The position numbers and the translations under genes are program-made. Of a stretch of 6,123 bases of DNA, positions 5,529 through 6,123 are shown piece by piece. This DNA comes from Candidatus Aminicenantota bacterium (GTDB taxonomy: Bacteria > Acidobacteriota > Aminicenantia > Aminicenantales > UBA8522). The stretch is taken from NCBI GenBank assembly GCA_003524335.1, contig DQHV01000240.1:1-6123 (forward strand). Direction: 5' to 3'. Within the stretch, counting starts at the first letter, position 1. Each line of letters opens with the position of its first letter. The notes beneath the pieces were generated by a model. It did not search any database. It was not told the origin of the DNA and worked only from the letters and a program-made list of their open reading frames with translations.

Positions 5529-6123
5529 CAGAATCCTTTGAGCACGTCCTTGAGGGTGGGCGAGCCGATCTCCTCGAGTTCGTAGCGGACGCGGAGCATT
5601 TTTTTATTCGGAGTGATGACTCTGTTGAGGTCGATCGGTGTCGCGCTGATGATCAGGTCGCAGTCGATCCGGTCGATGGTCGCGTCCAGCTCCTCGGTCT
5701 GCTTGTCGCCGTAGCCCATGGCGGGGAGGACCCGGTCCAGGTGGTTGTATTTCTCGAACGTCTTCTTGATGCTCCCGACCGCAAAGGGGCGCGGGTCGAC
5801 GATCTCGGCGGCGCCGTATTTCTGGGCGGCGACGATCCCGGCGCCGAACTTCATGCCGCCGTGGGTCAGGGTCGGGCCGTCCTCGATGACCAGGACGCGC
5901 TTACCGGCGATGGCCCCGCCGTCGTCGACGGTGATCTTGGAGTTGGCGCGGATGACGACGGCTGCGGGATTAAGGCTTTTGATGTTCGTCATGACGATAT
6001 CGACCTGGTCCTTCCGGGCAGTGTCCATCTTGTTGATAACGATGACCTTGGCCCGGCGGAAGTTGGTCTCGCCGGGATGGTAGCGCCGCTCGTGGCCCGC
6101 CCGGTGGGGGTCGGCGACGACGA
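5528..6123 (-). CDS. COG2403-type predicted GTPase, cyclic 2,3-diphosphoglycerate synthetase-like (partial, C-terminal 197 residues)
   Basis: The frame is open to the right window edge, so the N-terminal half, where the Rossmann part and P-loop are expected, is missing. The visible part begins VVADPHRAGHERRYHPGETN, followed by a hydrophobic strand and NKMD (visible residues 30-33), the guanine-recognition motif (N/T-K-x-D) of P-loop GTPases. After it come RVLVIEDGPTLTHGGMKFGAG, VDPRPFAVGSI, YNHLDRVLPAMGYG and CDLIISATPIDLNRVI, a pattern I associate with the COG2403 predicted GTPases. These are commonly annotated as cyclic 2,3-diphosphoglycerate synthetase after the methanogen enzyme. Full family members are about 440-460 residues, so somewhat under half is seen. 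Bacteria are not known for large pools of that cyclic compound, so the annotated activity may not apply and the real role is open. It is the most upstream gene seen in the operon and joins carbamate kinase by a 1-base overlap, which points to a linked function. Confidence 0.85.
   Translation of the reverse strand, partial: VVADPHRAGHERRYHPGETNFRRAKVIVINKMDTARKDQVDIVMTNIKSLNPAAVVIRANSKITVDDGGAIAGKRVLVIEDGPTLTHGGMKFGAGIVAAQKYGAAEIVDPRPFAVGSIKKTFEKYNHLDRVLPAMGYGDKQTEELDATIDRIDCDLIISATPIDLNRVITPNKKMLRVRYELEEIGSPTLKDVLKGF

Noticed and set aside
4539..5585. Plus-strand open frame of 348 residues opposite carbamate kinase
   Set aside because: It lies antisense to a gene with many clear family motifs. 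Its Asp/Gly/Val-rich composition is that expected of the complement of GC-rich codons, and it has no recognisable domain.
1..6123. tRNA or rRNA genes, CRISPR repeats, transposon ends or riboswitches
   Set aside because: Coding sequence fills nearly the whole window. The only intergenic space over 20 bases is 208-345, which holds promoter-like boxes but no structured RNA or repeat that I could find.

Overview
The window is a moderately GC-rich, densely coded piece of a bacterial chromosome with no RNA gene, CRISPR array, insertion sequence or phage gene that I could see. Gene content and style suggest a Gram-negative anaerobe-like bacterium, possibly of the Acidobacteriota/Aminicenantes type. 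The points behind this are an exported imidazolonepropionase-like amidohydrolase, a COG2403-type GTPase, a carbamate kinase beside an ornithine carbamoyltransferase, and a molybdenum-hydroxylase iron-sulfur subunit. This placement is an impression from protein style, not a search result.

Layout. At the left edge (1-207, minus strand) is the start of a 2Fe-2S subunit of a xanthine dehydrogenase/CO dehydrogenase-type molybdenum hydroxylase, cut by the window end. A 138-base divergent intergenic region (208-345) carries plausible back-to-back promoters. The right-hand one drives a plus-strand gene (346-1593) for an exported, metal-dependent amidohydrolase with a complete binuclear metal site. 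Fifteen bases separate its stop from that of the convergent minus-strand gene cluster.

The rest (1609-6123) is one tight minus-strand operon, read from right to left: a COG2403-type predicted GTPase (C-terminal 197 residues only), carbamate kinase, ornithine carbamoyltransferase, and a 678-residue protein of unknown function. The junctions are a 1-base overlap, a 10-base gap and an 8-base overlap, so co-transcription and translational coupling are very likely.

How the genes may work together. Ornithine carbamoyltransferase and carbamate kinase share carbamoyl phosphate. Together they can convert citrulline plus phosphate and ADP into ornithine, CO2, ammonia and ATP, as in the arginine deiminase route, or the transferase can serve arginine synthesis. 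No deiminase is visible here. The GTPase and the 678-residue protein are the less understood partners, and their tight linkage to carbamoyl phosphate enzymes is the most interesting point of the window. The nearby molybdenum hydroxylase fits a wider purine/nitrogen catabolism neighbourhood, but that link is inferred only from proximity.
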